This document shows positions 55,219 through 64,000 of a stretch of 64,000 nucleotides of DNA, one piece after another. Position 1 is the first letter of the stretch. Each line of letters opens with the position of its first letter. The stretch is from NCBI RefSeq assembly GCF_000186865.1, contig NW_008705565.1:339337-403336 (forward strand). Reading direction: 5' to 3'. A program made the translations under genes and the position numbers. The notes beneath the pieces were generated by a model. The model saw only the letters and a program-made list of their open reading frames with translations. It was not told the DNA's origin and did no database searches. Source of the DNA: Aureococcus anophagefferens (Eukaryota > Sar > Pelagophyceae > Pelagomonadales > Pelagomonadaceae).

Positions 55219-56880
55219 ATGCCGCCGGAGCGCGGCACGGACTACATGACCTTAAACCTGGGAGAGACGTCCTTAAACGGCGAAAATAACGCGAGCACGA
55301 ACCCGCTGCTGCCGGCGTCGGCCCTGCCGCGCATCACGAGCGGCGAGATCCGGCGCATCGCCGAGTGGCGGCCGGATCGGCCGAGCTCCCCGAAGAAGAC
55401 GGAGGACGCGCAGGCGGCGCTCGAGGCGCGGCGGCGGCGCGCGGGCGGCGACGTGAGCCTCGCGGAGAACGACTACCGCGACGGCTACCGGTCGTGGCGC
55501 CTCGGCCTCGCGTCGGGGGCCGTGACGACGTCGAGCGGCGCCGCGGGCTGCCACGAGGAGGTGCGGCGCCTCGCCGCCGCGAGCCGCGAGGCCGGGAGCC
55601 GCGGGACGCTGCTGTTCCCCGTCGTGCTCGAGCCCGAGGCGCAGCGGGGCACGACGCGGTACTGGTGGCGCTACACGATGGCCTACTGGGTCGCCTGCAC
55701 GTTCATCATCGGGAGCTCGCTCTTCACCTTCGGCGCGGGCTTCGACTACCTCATGCCCAAGGCGCCCATCCCCGAGGACCGGCTGCGAATCCGGAAGTCG
55801 GCGACGGTGCTCTGGCCGTACTTCGTCGGCGGCCTCTTCTTCATCGTCGGTGGCTATTTGGGCTACTACGAGGCCATCAACCTCGGGCGGGGCGAGGACC
55901 AGCGCGACCAGCTCCGGAACTTCGTCTGGCCGTCGCGCGTCGGCGGCGCGTGGGCGCTCGACATCGACGACCGCATCTGGCACTCGCACTGGGGCTACAT
56001 GGCCTACTCCGTGGGCGCCGTCTGGTTCCAGCTCGGCATCGGCGTCCAGCTCCTCGTGGAGAACGGCGTCGTGCCGTCGGGCGACGCCGCGACGGCCTGC
56101 GCGTGGGTCTACTTTGCGTCGGCGTTCGGCGGCGGCGTGCTCTTCTGCGTCGGCGCGGCGCTCGCGGTGGACCACAACGAGTCCTGGCGCCTCGGGCGGG
56201 CGGCCGAGGAATTGGTGTGGTGGGTCGCGAACCTGAATTTCGTCGGGTCGTTGCTCTTCCTCGTGGGCGGCGTCTTCATCGCGCCGGGCGCGGCGCGGGC
56301 CGCGGGGAGCGACGCGCGGACCTTGGTGCAGCTGCCCTACTTCGTGGGCTCCTTCATGTTCCTGGCGTCGTCGACGCTCGAGCTCTTCATGTGGCGCATC
56401 GAGCTCCACGGTCTCGCCTTCGTGCGGGCCATCAACGCGAAGACGCACCTCCGCGAGTCGCTCGGCGACCGCGCCGCGGCGCACGAGGGCGACAGCTCCG
56501 GCGTGTCCCTCAACCAGCTCGCCTTCGTCCTCGTCGTCGTCTGCACCTTCTCCTTCTCCCTGATGGACATCGTCTTCGCCATCCACCTCACGCAGTGCCG
56601 GAACCAGCACCACGTCTTCGCGTACTACGACATCTACGACAGCGGCCTCCAGAGCGTGCTCTGCTTCGCGGCGCTCGTGTTAGCGTCCGTCGTCCACACG
56701 ATCCCCAAGCAGCGGCCCTTCGGCATGCTCCTCTGGCTGCTGCGGGCCGTCATGGGCCTCCTCCTGCTTCGCTACGCGCTCAAGTTCGCGCTCTCCTGGA
56801 ACGAGTCCCGCCGCTGCCGCCACTTCGCGGCGGAGTACAACGACGACGGCGGCGACGACGCCCTCGGCTTCTGGTGGTAA
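55219..56880 (+). CDS. Multi-pass membrane protein, about ten spans, unknown
   Basis: 553 residues from ATG 55219. About 150 residues of charged cytosol-type sequence precede the first span (YTMAYWVACTFIIGSSLFTF). Further spans come in pairs: LWPYFVGGLFFIVGGYLGYY, WGYMAYSVGAVWFQLGIGVQ, WVYFASAFGGGVLFCVGAAL, NLNFVGSLLFLVGGVFI, LPYFVGSFMFLASSTLEL, LAFVLVVVCTFSFSLMDIVF, SVLCFAALVLASVVHTI. The recurring N/P-F-V-G-S/G-L-F-F-V-G-G pattern resembles repeated YrhK-type units, seen at least four times, hinting at internal duplication. Conserved charged residues for transport are not evident. Function unknown. Confidence 0.75.
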   Translation: MPPERGTDYMTLNLGETSLNGENNASTNPLLPASALPRITSGEIRRIAEWRPDRPSSPKKTEDAQAALEARRRRAGGDVSLAENDYRDGYRSWRLGLASGAVTTSSGAAGCHEEVRRLAAASREAGSRGTLLFPVVLEPEAQRGTTRYWWRYTMAYWVACTFIIGSSLFTFGAGFDYLMPKAPIPEDRLRIRKSATVLWPYFVGGLFFIVGGYLGYYEAINLGRGEDQRDQLRNFVWPSRVGGAWALDIDDRIWHSHWGYMAYSVGAVWFQLGIGVQLLVENGVVPSGDAATACAWVYFASAFGGGVLFCVGAALAVDHNESWRLGRAAEELVWWVANLNFVGSLLFLVGGVFIAPGAARAAGSDARTLVQLPYFVGSFMFLASSTLELFMWRIELHGLAFVRAINAKTHLRESLGDRAAAHEGDSSGVSLNQLAFVLVVVCTFSFSLMDIVFAIHLTQCRNQHHVFAYYDIYDSGLQSVLCFAALVLASVVHTIPKQRPFGMLLWLLRAVMGLLLLRYALKFALSWNESRRCRHFAAEYNDDGGDDALGFWW

Positions 56881-56893
56881 CCGTTTTTATTTT

Positions 56894-57439
56894 CTAGGCG
56901 CCGGGCATGGCGCAGCCGTGGACGATCGTCGGGTCCGAGTAGCCCGACGTCGTCGCAAAATTCTTCAGGAGGTAGACCAGGCTCTTGTAGTTCTGGCCGC
57001 CGTCGCCGAGCGCGCCGTGGATGTTCGAGATCGAGAAGAGGCCCAGCGTCGCGCTTAGGCCATCGATGGGCTTGACCCAGAAGTTGAGCGTGTCGACGTA
57101 GCCGCCCTTCGTCGCGTGCGTGCCCTGCCAGATGTATTCGAAGCCGCTGGGGATGCCGTCGGACAGCGCGTCGCTCGGGTCGTGGCCCGCGGCGTCGGTG
57201 TAGTTGCTGTAGGCGTAGGACGCGTCCCGCCCGCCGGTCTCGAGGAACGCCTTGATCTCGCCGTACGCGAGGGGCGCGGACGTCGTAAGATTCACTTCGA
57301 GGCTGCAGCACGCCGTGCCGCAGGAGCCAAGGTCCGGGTGGTCGCAGTCGGCGACCTTCGAGTCCTTGCCGCAGGTGCTCTCGAAGGGCGTCGTCGCTGC
57401 CGCTGCGGTTGCGACGCACAAGGCCACAAGGACGTTCAT
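56894..57439 (-). CDS. Small secreted Cys-containing protein
   Basis: 181 residues from Met 57439, which opens a signal peptide (MNVLVALCVATAAAA). The upstream in-frame codons are treated as leader RNA. The mature part starts with Cys-rich CGKDSKVADCDHPDLGSCGT followed by ACC, then a compact domain with several aromatic blocks (SYAYSNYTDAAGHDPSDALS, GFEYIWQGTHATKGGYVDTL, FSISNIHGALGDGGQNYKSL) and ends HGCAMPGA. Six or more Cys suggest disulfides. Not assigned to a family. It converges with the multi-pass gene, 13 bases between stops. Confidence 0.65.
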   Translation of the reverse strand: MNVLVALCVATAAAATTPFESTCGKDSKVADCDHPDLGSCGTACCSLEVNLTTSAPLAYGEIKAFLETGGRDASYAYSNYTDAAGHDPSDALSDGIPSGFEYIWQGTHATKGGYVDTLNFWVKPIDGLSATLGLFSISNIHGALGDGGQNYKSLVYLLKNFATTSGYSDPTIVHGCAMPGA

Positions 57440-57752
57440 GCTGTATGCGGGCAGCACGCGCGACCACGAGGCTGGGACGTCGCGCGGGGACGCAGAGGTG
57501 TGGAGCTCGACAAAGCCACTACTATTGTAGCATCCAACAATGTCATGTTCATCAGGTTCAGCTTTGGCGGCATTCGCCAACATGGGGGGCGGCCGCAATC
57601 CCGCCGGCTAGTGGTTCGCAGCGACAGAAACGGCTCGAGTTCCTGAAGGCAACAACAGCGGGCGGACGGGGGGCATGGATCTTTTCGCGTTGTTACGTTG
57701 CCGGGATAAAAAAAGGCAAGCAGCGGGACTCTGCCCCTGGAATGCCGTAAGC
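57440..57752. other. Intergenic stretch between divergent secreted-protein genes
   Basis: Nothing beyond presumed promoters is seen. A short A-run (57708-57714) is the only low-complexity patch. Confidence 0.5.
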
Positions 57753-60700
57753 ATGCGCAGCTCCCCCCAGGCGCAACCGGGCGGTGGGGGCCTTCGACCC
57801 GGGCCGTCCCGGGCGCGCGGCGCGCGGCGCGACGGGCCCCGCCGCGACGGGGCCCGCCGCGCGCCGCGCCGCGGAGGGCGGGTGATCGGCGCGGCGAAAG
57901 GCTGCTTGTTCGTGCTGGCGTGCTGGGCCGTCGACTCGGTGGGCGCCTCCTGCGCGAGCGTCGCGTTCTCCGAGCGCCAGGTCACGAACTCGGCGGACGG
58001 CGCCTACTCCGTCTTCGCCATCGACGTCGACGGCGACGGCGACGTCGACGCGCTGTCGGCGTCCGCCGGCGACGACACGGTCGCCTGGTACGAGAACGAC
58101 GGCTCCCAGTCCTTCACGGAGCGCATCATTTCGAACTCCGCGAACGGCGCCCGCTCCGTCTTCGCGATCGACGTCGACGGCGACGGCGACGTCGACGCGC
58201 TGTCGGCGTCCGTCAGCGACGACACGGTCGCGTGGTACGAGAACGACGGCTCGCAGTCCTTCGCGGAGCGCGTCATCACGAACTCGGCGGACAACGCCTT
58301 CTCCGTCTTCGCGATCGACGTCGACGGCGACGGCGACGTCGACGTGCTCTCGGCGTCCGCTTACGACGACACGGTCGCCTGGTACGAGAACGACGGCTCC
58401 CAGTCCTTCACGGAGCGCATCATTTCGAACTCGGCGGACGCCGCCGTCTCCGTCTTCGCCATCGACGTCGACGGCGACGGCAACGTCGACGCGCTGTCGG
58501 CGGCCGGCGGCGACGACACCGTCGCGTGGTACGAGAACGACGGCTCCCAGTCCTTCACGGAGTGCGTCATCACGAACTCGGCGGACAACGCCTTCTCCGT
58601 CTTCGCGATCGACGTCGACGGCGACGGCGACGTCGACGCGCTCTCGGTGTCCAGGAGTGACGACACGGTCGCGTGGTACGAGAACGACGGGGCCGAGTCC
58701 TTCACGGAGCGCATCATCACGAACTCGGCGGACTACGCCTACTCCGTCTTCGCGATCGACGTCGACGGCGACGGCGACGTCGATGTGCTCTCGGCGTCCT
58801 ACCTCGACGACACGGTCGCCTGGTACGAGAACGACGGCTCCCTGTCCTTTACCGAGCGCGTCATCACGAACGCGGCGGACGGCGCCACCTCCGTCTTCGC
58901 CATCGACGTCGACGGCGACGGCGACGTCGACGCGCTGTCGGCGTCCACCAGCGACGACACGGTCGCGTGGTACGAGAACGAATGCGGCAGCCCCAGCGCG
59001 ACCCCCAGCGCGGCCCCTTCGTCGGGAACCAGCGCGTCGCCCTCCTCGACCCCGACGGCCTCCTTCCTGCGGATCACGAGCATCGGCATCGGGGCGACCT
59101 GCGTCTCCGGCGTCGAGTGCGACCTCCTCTGGGTCTACCGCGGCGACCCCGGCGCCTGCGCGACCGTGGACGTCGAGGTCTCGGACTCGGACGGGACCGT
59201 CGTCCGCGCGGAGACCGCGACCAACGACGGCCAGCAGACGCAGACCGTCGCCGGCGACGCGGAGGTCAGCACCTACACCCTGACGCTGGCGTGCTCGGAC
59301 GACGCGACGCTCGCGGACTCGGCGGAGTTCGAGGTCTCGTTCACGCCCGCGCCGACGATCGCGCCCTCGCGGAGCCCGTCCGTGGGTCCGACCGGCGTTC
59401 CCACGCCACGGCCGACGCCGGAGCCACCGACGCCGCGGCCCACCGCGCGCTGCGCCAGCGTCGCGTTCGCCGAGCGCGTCATCACGACGCTGGCCGATGA
59501 TGCCAAGGCAATCTACGCGATTGATATAGACGGCGATGCGGACGTCGACGTGCTCTCCGCAAATATGAATGTGCAAGGTATCGACGGGCAGGAAATAGTC
59601 ACCTGGTACGAGAACGACAGCTCCCAGTCCTTCACGGGGCGTGTCATACTGAGGGCTGATGCCAGCAGCGAAATCTATCAGGCCGTCGTCGTCTTCGCGA
59701 TCGACTTGGACGGCGATGGCGACATGGACGTGCTAGCTACGACAATCGGTTCATCTTCAGGGGATTGGATAGGCGGCGTCTTATGGTATGACAATGACGG
59801 CTCCGAGTCCTTCACCGAACGGACTGTCGTCCAGACCTTGAATCATCGGATTAGCTATTCAATTTTTGCGATCGACATGGACGGCGACGGCGACGTCGAC
59901 GTCCTATCGGCGTCCGCCGAAGACGACACGGTCGCCTGGTACGAGAACGATGGGTCCCAGTCCTTCACCGAGCGCATCATAAAGGCGCTGGCTGATAGCG
60001 CCCGCTCCATCTATGCGATCGACATCGACGGCGACGGGGATATCGACGTGCTCTCGGCGTCCTATGACGACGACACGGTAGCTTGGCACGAGAACGACGG
60101 GTCCCAGTCCTTCACGGAGCGCACCATCTCCGACTCAGTGGACGGTCGCTCTATCTACGCCATCGACATCGACAGCGACGGGGACGTCGACGCGCTATCT
60201 GCATCACGTGACGACGACACAATCGCATGGTACGAAAATGACGGGGACCAGTCCTTCACGCAGCACCTCCTGAGCACGCTGGCAGATGGAGCTCTATGCT
60301 TGTATGCGATCGACATTGACGGTGACGGCGACGTCGACGTCCTCTCGGCGTCCCACGCCGACGACACGGTCGCGTGGTACGAGAATGACGGCTCCCAGTC
60401 CTTCACGGAGCGCATCATTCACACAGCGGCAGCCACTGCCACCTCCGTCTTCGCGATCGACGTCGACGGCGACGGGGACGTCGACGCGCTGTCGGCGTCC
60501 GCCGAGGACGACACGGTCGCGTGGTACGAGAACGACTGCGGCACGCTTACGCCGACGCCCGTCTCGCCTTCTCCTTCCTCAGCGCCGTCCTCGAGTCCGT
60601 CCTCGAGCCCCAGCGCGGCCCCATCGTCGGGTCCGAGCGCGGCGCCCTCCTCAGCGCCGTCCTCGAGTCCGTCCTCGAGCCCCAGCCCGGCCCCTTCGTC

Positions 60701-63700
60701 GGCGCCGAGCGCGGCGCCCTTCTCGGCGCCGTCCCCGAGTCCGTCCTCGAACCCCAGCAGCTCGACCCCCAGCGCGGCCCCTTCCTCGACCCCGAGCGCG
60801 TCGCCGCCCTCCTCGACCCCGACGGCCTCCTTCCTGCGGATCACGAGCATCGGCATCGGGGCGACCTGCGTCTCCGGCGTCGAGTGCGACCTCCTCTGGG
60901 TCTACCGCGGCGACCCCGGCGCCTGCGCGACCGTGGACGTCGAGGTCTCGGACTCGGACGGGACCGTCGTCCGCGCGGAGACCGCGACCAACGACGGCCA
61001 GCAGACGCAGACCGTCGCCGGCGACGCGGAGGTCAGCACCTACACCCTGACGCTGGCGTGCTCGGACGACGCGACGCTCGCGGACTCGGCGGAGTTCGAG
61101 GTCTCGTTCACGCCCGCGCCGACGGCAGCCCCGACCTCGGAGCCGAGTCGCGAGCCCACATTCCAGCCGTCCGTGGAGCCCACTTCGACGCGCGTCCCGA
61201 CGACCTCGAGCCCGAGCAGCGCGCCGACGAGCGTGCCGTCGTCGACGCCGTCCCCAAGCGCGCCGACGACCTCCGTGCAGTGCGGTGGGTCGAGCGGCGC
61301 CACGAACGGCACGAGCTGCGACTCGGGCCACTTTGTCTACGTCGGCGTGTGCGTGCCGTGCTTCCGGGGCACCTACAGCGTCCGCGCGAAGGCGACCGCC
61401 TGCGACGACTGCGCCGCGGGGTCGTTCCAGCCGAACGCTTCGGCCGTCGCCTGCGCCCTCGCGCCGCCGGGGTCCTACGTGCCGAGCGCCGGCGCGCGGA
61501 GCGCCTCGCTCTGCTTTGCGGGCTACGTGTCGTCGTCGCCGGGCGCGACGTCGTGCGAAAGCTGCGCGGCCGGGCGCTACTCCGCGGCCGCCGGAAGCTC
61601 GAAATGCGAAAACTGCACCGCGGGTCGGTACTCGAGCCTCGACGCGTCCATCGGCTGTTCCGCGTGCCCGGCGGGCCGCTTCGCAGCCGGCACGGGGGCG
61701 GAGATTTGCGAGCCCTGCCCCGACGGCACTGACTCGCCGGAGGCCGCGGCGGAATGCGACGCCCTGACGGCTGCCCCGTCGACGTACTACTTCGAGGGCA
61801 CGCTGCGCGCGTACTACTCCTTCGATGAGGGCAATGCGACGGATGCGACCGGAGCATACAGCGGCGACACCTACAAGAACGGGATGGCGCGGAACCTCGG
61901 CCCGACGGAGAGCCGCGACGGCGGGGACGCGCTCGGCTTCGACGGCGAAGTCTACGTAGTCTTGCCCGAAGCTCTGACGTATGAGGCGCTGACCGGGGAC
62001 GAGGAGCGGACGATCTGCCTCTGGGCGCGCATCGACGACTGGGACGGCGGCTTTCTCTTCGAGTACGGGAGCGACTCGGCCGACGGAGCGTCGTTCGGGC
62101 TCGCCGTTGGAGACGCTGAAAGCAACGTGACGCTCGCTCTGTCCGGTTCGTACCAGACGGTCGTGACGATCTACGGCAACACGTCCTACATCGACTGGGA
62201 CGACTGGCACCACTACTGCCTGACCTACGACGGCACGGACCTCGTCCTCTACTTCGACGGCCTCGCCGAGGCGACCGCCCCGGCGTCTCTCGACACGGAG
62301 ACCATGTACGGGCTTCGAGTGGGCGCCGACGTGTACGAGTCGAACAAGCTGACGGGCGCCATCGACGAGCTCTACGTCTACACGAGCGCCCTGGACCGGG
62401 AGGCCATCTCCGTGCTCTACGGGTCGGTGACGGCGTCCCCGACGGTGACTCCCGCCCCGTCGACGTACTACTTCGAGGGCACGCTGCGCGCGTACTACTC
62501 CTTCGATGAGGGCAATGCGACGGATGCGACCGGAGCATACAGCGGCGACACCTATAAGAACGGGATGGCGCGGAACCTCGGCCCGACGGAGAGCCGCGAC
62601 GGCGGGGACGCGCTCGGCTTCGACGGGAGCATCTACGTCCAGCTGCCCGACGCGCTGACGAGCGGGGACCTGACCGGGGACGAGGAGCGGACGATCTGCC
62701 TCTGGGCGCGCATCGACGACTGGGACGGCGGCTTTCTCTTCGAGTACGGGAGCGACTCGGCCGACGGAGCGTCGTTCGGGCTCGCCGTTGGAGACGCTGA
62801 AAGCAACGTGACGCTCGCTCTGTCCGGTTCGTACCAGACGGTCGTGACGATCTACGGCAACACGTCCTACATCGACTGGGACGACTGGCACCACTACTGC
62901 CTGACCTACGACGGCACGGACCTCGTCCTCTACTTCGACGGCCTCGCCGAGGCGACCGCCCCGGCGTCTCTCGACACGGAGACCATGTACGGGCTTCGAG
63001 TGGGCGCCGACGTGTACGAGTCGAACAAGCTGACGGGCGCCATCGACGAGCTCTACGTCTACACGAGCGCCCTGGACCGGGAGGCCATCTCCGTGCTCTA
63101 CGGGTCGGTGACGGCGTCCCCGACGGTGACTCCCGCCCCGTCGACGTACTACTTCGAGGGCACGCTGCGCGCGTACTACTCCTTCGATGAGGGCAATGCG
63201 ACGGATGCGACCGGAGCATACAGCGGCGACACCTATAAGAACGGGATGGCGCGGAACCTCGGCCCGACGGAGAGCCGCGACGGCGGGGACGCGCTCGGCT
63301 TCGACGGGAGCATCTACGTCCAGCTGCCCGACGCGCTGACGAGCGGGGACCTGACCGGGGACGAGGAGCGGACGATCTGCCTCTGGGCGCGCATCGACGA
63401 CTGGGACGGCGGCTTTCTCTTCGAGTACGGGAGCGACTCGGCCGACGGAGCGTCGTTCGGGCTCGCCGTTGGAGACGCTGAAAGCAACGTGACGCTCGCT
63501 CTGTCCGGTTCGTACCAGACGGTCGTGACGATCTACGGCAACACGTCCTACATCGACTGGGACGACTGGCACCACTACTGCCTGACCTACGACGGCACGG
63601 ACCTCGTCCTCTACTTCGACGGCCTCGCCGAGGCGACCGCCCCGGCGTCTCTCGACACGGAGACCATGTACGGGCTTCGAGTGGGCGCCGACGTGTACGA

Positions 63701-64000
63701 GTCGAACAAGCTGACGGGCGCCATCGACGAGCTCTACGTCTACACGAGCGCCCTGGACCGGGAGGCCATCTCCGTGCTCTACGGGTCGGTGACGGCGTCC
63801 CCGACGGTGACTCCCGCCCCGTCGACGTACTACTTCGAGGGCACGCTGCGCGCGTACTACTCCTTCGATGAGGGCAATGCGACGGATGCGACCGGAGCAT
63901 ACAGCGGCGACACCTACAAGAACGGGATGGCGCGGAACCTCGGCCCGACGGAGAGCCGCGACGGCGGGGACGCGCTCGGCTTCGACGGCGAAGTCTACGT
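57753..64000 (+). CDS. Giant surface protein: two FG-GAP propellers, Ser/Pro linkers, Cys-rich segment and LamG repeats (3' partial)
   Basis: Open from ATG 57753 to the window end, at least 2,082 codons without a stop. A basic N-terminus leads to a signal or anchor (GCLFVLACWAVDSVGA). Block 1 holds seven 49-residue FG-GAP/VCBS repeats (starting 58008, 58155, 58302, 58449, 58596, 58743, 58890) with calcium loop AIDVDGDGDVDALSAS and DDTVAWYENDG. Next come a PS-rich linker and a beta-sandwich-like domain (FLRITSIGIGATCVSG to AEFEVSFTPAPT). Block 2 (about 59490-60540) again has seven, more diverged, repeats, then a longer PS linker and an identical copy of the sandwich domain. A Cys-rich region of ephrin-receptor-like type (61290-61770: CDDCAAGSFQPNASAVAC, CESCAAGRYSAAAGSSKC) precedes tandem LamG/concanavalin-like domains with DDWHHYCLTYDGTDLVLYFD. 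Likely cell-surface adhesion or calcium-stabilised matrix protein. Confidence 0.9.
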   Translation, partial: MRSSPQAQPGGGGLRPGPSRARGARRDGPRRDGARRAPRRGGRVIGAAKGCLFVLACWAVDSVGASCASVAFSERQVTNSADGAYSVFAIDVDGDGDVDALSASAGDDTVAWYENDGSQSFTERIISNSANGARSVFAIDVDGDGDVDALSASVSDDTVAWYENDGSQSFAERVITNSADNAFSVFAIDVDGDGDVDVLSASAYDDTVAWYENDGSQSFTERIISNSADAAVSVFAIDVDGDGNVDALSAAGGDDTVAWYENDGSQSFTECVITNSADNAFSVFAIDVDGDGDVDALSVSRSDDTVAWYENDGAESFTERIITNSADYAYSVFAIDVDGDGDVDVLSASYLDDTVAWYENDGSLSFTERVITNAADGATSVFAIDVDGDGDVDALSASTSDDTVAWYENECGSPSATPSAAPSSGTSASPSSTPTASFLRITSIGIGATCVSGVECDLLWVYRGDPGACATVDVEVSDSDGTVVRAETATNDGQQTQTVAGDAEVSTYTLTLACSDDATLADSAEFEVSFTPAPTIAPSRSPSVGPTGVPTPRPTPEPPTPRPTARCASVAFAERVITTLADDAKAIYAIDIDGDADVDVLSANMNVQGIDGQEIVTWYENDSSQSFTGRVILRADASSEIYQAVVVFAIDLDGDGDMDVLATTIGSSSGDWIGGVLWYDNDGSESFTERTVVQTLNHRISYSIFAIDMDGDGDVDVLSASAEDDTVAWYENDGSQSFTERIIKALADSARSIYAIDIDGDGDIDVLSASYDDDTVAWHENDGSQSFTERTISDSVDGRSIYAIDIDSDGDVDALSASRDDDTIAWYENDGDQSFTQHLLSTLADGALCLYAIDIDGDGDVDVLSASHADDTVAWYENDGSQSFTERIIHTAAATATSVFAIDVDGDGDVDALSASAEDDTVAWYENDCGTLTPTPVSPSPSSAPSSSPSSSPSAAPSSGPSAAPSSAPSSSPSSSPSPAPSSAPSAAPFSAPSPSPSSNPSSSTPSAAPSSTPSASPPSSTPTASFLRITSIGIGATCVSGVECDLLWVYRGDPGACATVDVEVSDSDGTVVRAETATNDGQQTQTVAGDAEVSTYTLTLACSDDATLADSAEFEVSFTPAPTAAPTSEPSREPTFQPSVEPTSTRVPTTSSPSSAPTSVPSSTPSPSAPTTSVQCGGSSGATNGTSCDSGHFVYVGVCVPCFRGTYSVRAKATACDDCAAGSFQPNASAVACALAPPGSYVPSAGARSASLCFAGYVSSSPGATSCESCAAGRYSAAAGSSKCENCTAGRYSSLDASIGCSACPAGRFAAGTGAEICEPCPDGTDSPEAAAECDALTAAPSTYYFEGTLRAYYSFDEGNATDATGAYSGDTYKNGMARNLGPTESRDGGDALGFDGEVYVVLPEALTYEALTGDEERTICLWARIDDWDGGFLFEYGSDSADGASFGLAVGDAESNVTLALSGSYQTVVTIYGNTSYIDWDDWHHYCLTYDGTDLVLYFDGLAEATAPASLDTETMYGLRVGADVYESNKLTGAIDELYVYTSALDREAISVLYGSVTASPTVTPAPSTYYFEGTLRAYYSFDEGNATDATGAYSGDTYKNGMARNLGPTESRDGGDALGFDGSIYVQLPDALTSGDLTGDEERTICLWARIDDWDGGFLFEYGSDSADGASFGLAVGDAESNVTLALSGSYQTVVTIYGNTSYIDWDDWHHYCLTYDGTDLVLYFDGLAEATAPASLDTETMYGLRVGADVYESNKLTGAIDELYVYTSALDREAISVLYGSVTASPTVTPAPSTYYFEGTLRAYYSFDEGNATDATGAYSGDTYKNGMARNLGPTESRDGGDALGFDGSIYVQLPDALTSGDLTGDEERTICLWARIDDWDGGFLFEYGSDSADGASFGLAVGDAESNVTLALSGSYQTVVTIYGNTSYIDWDDWHHYCLTYDGTDLVLYFDGLAEATAPASLDTETMYGLRVGADVYESNKLTGAIDELYVYTSALDREAISVLYGSVTASPTVTPAPSTYYFEGTLRAYYSFDEGNATDATGAYSGDTYKNGMARNLGPTESRDGGDALGFDGEVY
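58008..59036 (+). repeat. Seven 147-bp FG-GAP/VCBS repeats, block 1
   Basis: Period is exactly 147 bases over seven copies. Copies are highly similar, differing mainly in the variable loop after LSAS. Confidence 0.92.
59041..59357 (+). repeat. 317-bp duplicated segment, copy 1
   Basis: Identical over 317 bases to 60808-61124. It codes the end of a Ser/Pro linker and a beta-sandwich-like domain with three or four Cys. Confidence 0.9.
60808..61124 (+). repeat. 317-bp duplicated segment, copy 2
   Basis: Second copy of 59041-59357, after the second FG-GAP block. Confidence 0.9.
61774..64000 (+). repeat. 681-bp tandem LamG repeats (three full, one partial)
   Basis: Units start at 61774, 62455, 63136 and 63817, each 681 bases (227 codons), the fourth cut by the window end. 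Copies two and three are alike; copies one and four share two variants (GGCGAAGTCTACGT and ACCTACAAG) that two and three lack. Confidence 0.95.

Noticed and set aside
57693..59576. Long minus-strand frame with regular repeats opposite the first propeller block
   Set aside because: The repetition only reflects the 147-bp plus-strand repeat; the plus frame has the calcium loops and a signal peptide.
60651..63900. Very long open frames on the minus strand (60651-63575 and 61108-63900) opposite the LamG array
   Set aside because: They mirror the 681-bp repeat, are Arg/Ser/Val-rich without domain patterns, and the plus strand encodes clear LamG, Cys-rich and FG-GAP domains.
1..64000. Bacterial contamination, suggested by GC content and lack of introns
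   Set aside because: Clear spliceosomal introns, PKA-R, PDE, ceramidase, GPKOW and PRKRIP1 genes and a non-LTR element show eukaryotic nuclear DNA.
1..64000. tRNA or rRNA genes
   Set aside because: No cloverleaf with matching arms or rRNA-like block was noticed by eye; a covariance search was not possible.

Overview
The window looks like nuclear DNA of a high-GC stramenopile alga; a pelagophyte of the Aureococcus type is my best guess (inference). The evidence is dense, mostly single-exon genes on both strands with strong G/C third positions and Ala/Arg/Asp-rich proteins; eukaryote-only families (PKA regulatory subunit, class I cyclic nucleotide phosphodiesterase, alkaline ceramidase, GPKOW and PRKRIP1 spliceosome factors, NEK-type kinase, calponin-homology domains); plastid-type presequences; PS-rich linkers typical of stramenopile surface proteins; and short introns flanked by direct repeats, like the introner elements reported from Aureococcus. 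Two runs of N (18638-18687 and 52052-52176) mark assembly gaps.

Layout. 215-12.9 kb: a CtpA-type S41 protease, a thioredoxin-fold secreted protein, a head-to-head pair of cAMP genes (PKA-R and PDE), a CSC1/TMEM63 channel, a kelch membrane protein and a membrane-bound dual-specificity phosphatase. 13.5-21 kb: a 2-oxoglutarate oxygenase gene, a 5'-truncated non-LTR retrotransposon inserted just after it, then a GT10 glycosyltransferase fused to a second oxygenase domain. 21-27.8 kb: alkaline ceramidase, a small exported protein, a TylF-type methyltransferase, an arylsulfotransferase-like gene with a tiny GC-AG intron, and a MYND protein. 27.8-36 kb: a NEK kinase with a WW domain, an FKBP-TPR-cyclophilin immunophilin, a saccharopine-dehydrogenase-like oxidoreductase and GPKOW. 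36.3-38.3 kb: a non-autonomous LTR-like element with a gag-like frame. 38.5-45.8 kb: an SRPBCC protein, an F-box protein, basic proteins, PRKRIP1, a COMT-like methyltransferase and a Cys-rich orphan. 45.8-48.6 kb: a repeat tract, a 30-bp perfect palindrome, a WD40 protein and a MITE-like element. 48.7-57.4 kb: a multi-pass protein, a nitroreductase, a CH-CH/M20-like/CAP fusion, another multi-pass protein and a small secreted protein. 57.75 kb to the end: a giant surface protein that continues past the window, with two seven-repeat FG-GAP blocks, Ser/Pro linkers, a Cys-rich stretch and nearly identical 227-residue LamG repeats.

How they work together. As expected for a eukaryote there is little operon logic. 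The clearest functional link is the divergent PKA-R/PDE pair, the sensor and the terminator of a cAMP signal sharing one roughly 220-bp promoter. The most unusual items are the multidomain fusions (GT10-PhyH, FKBP-TPR-cyclophilin, CH-CH/M20-like/CAP, propeller-LamG) and the mobile or duplicative structure (introner-like introns, a retroelement, an LTR-like element, a MITE candidate, and three 53-65 bp tandem duplications next to gene 3' ends).
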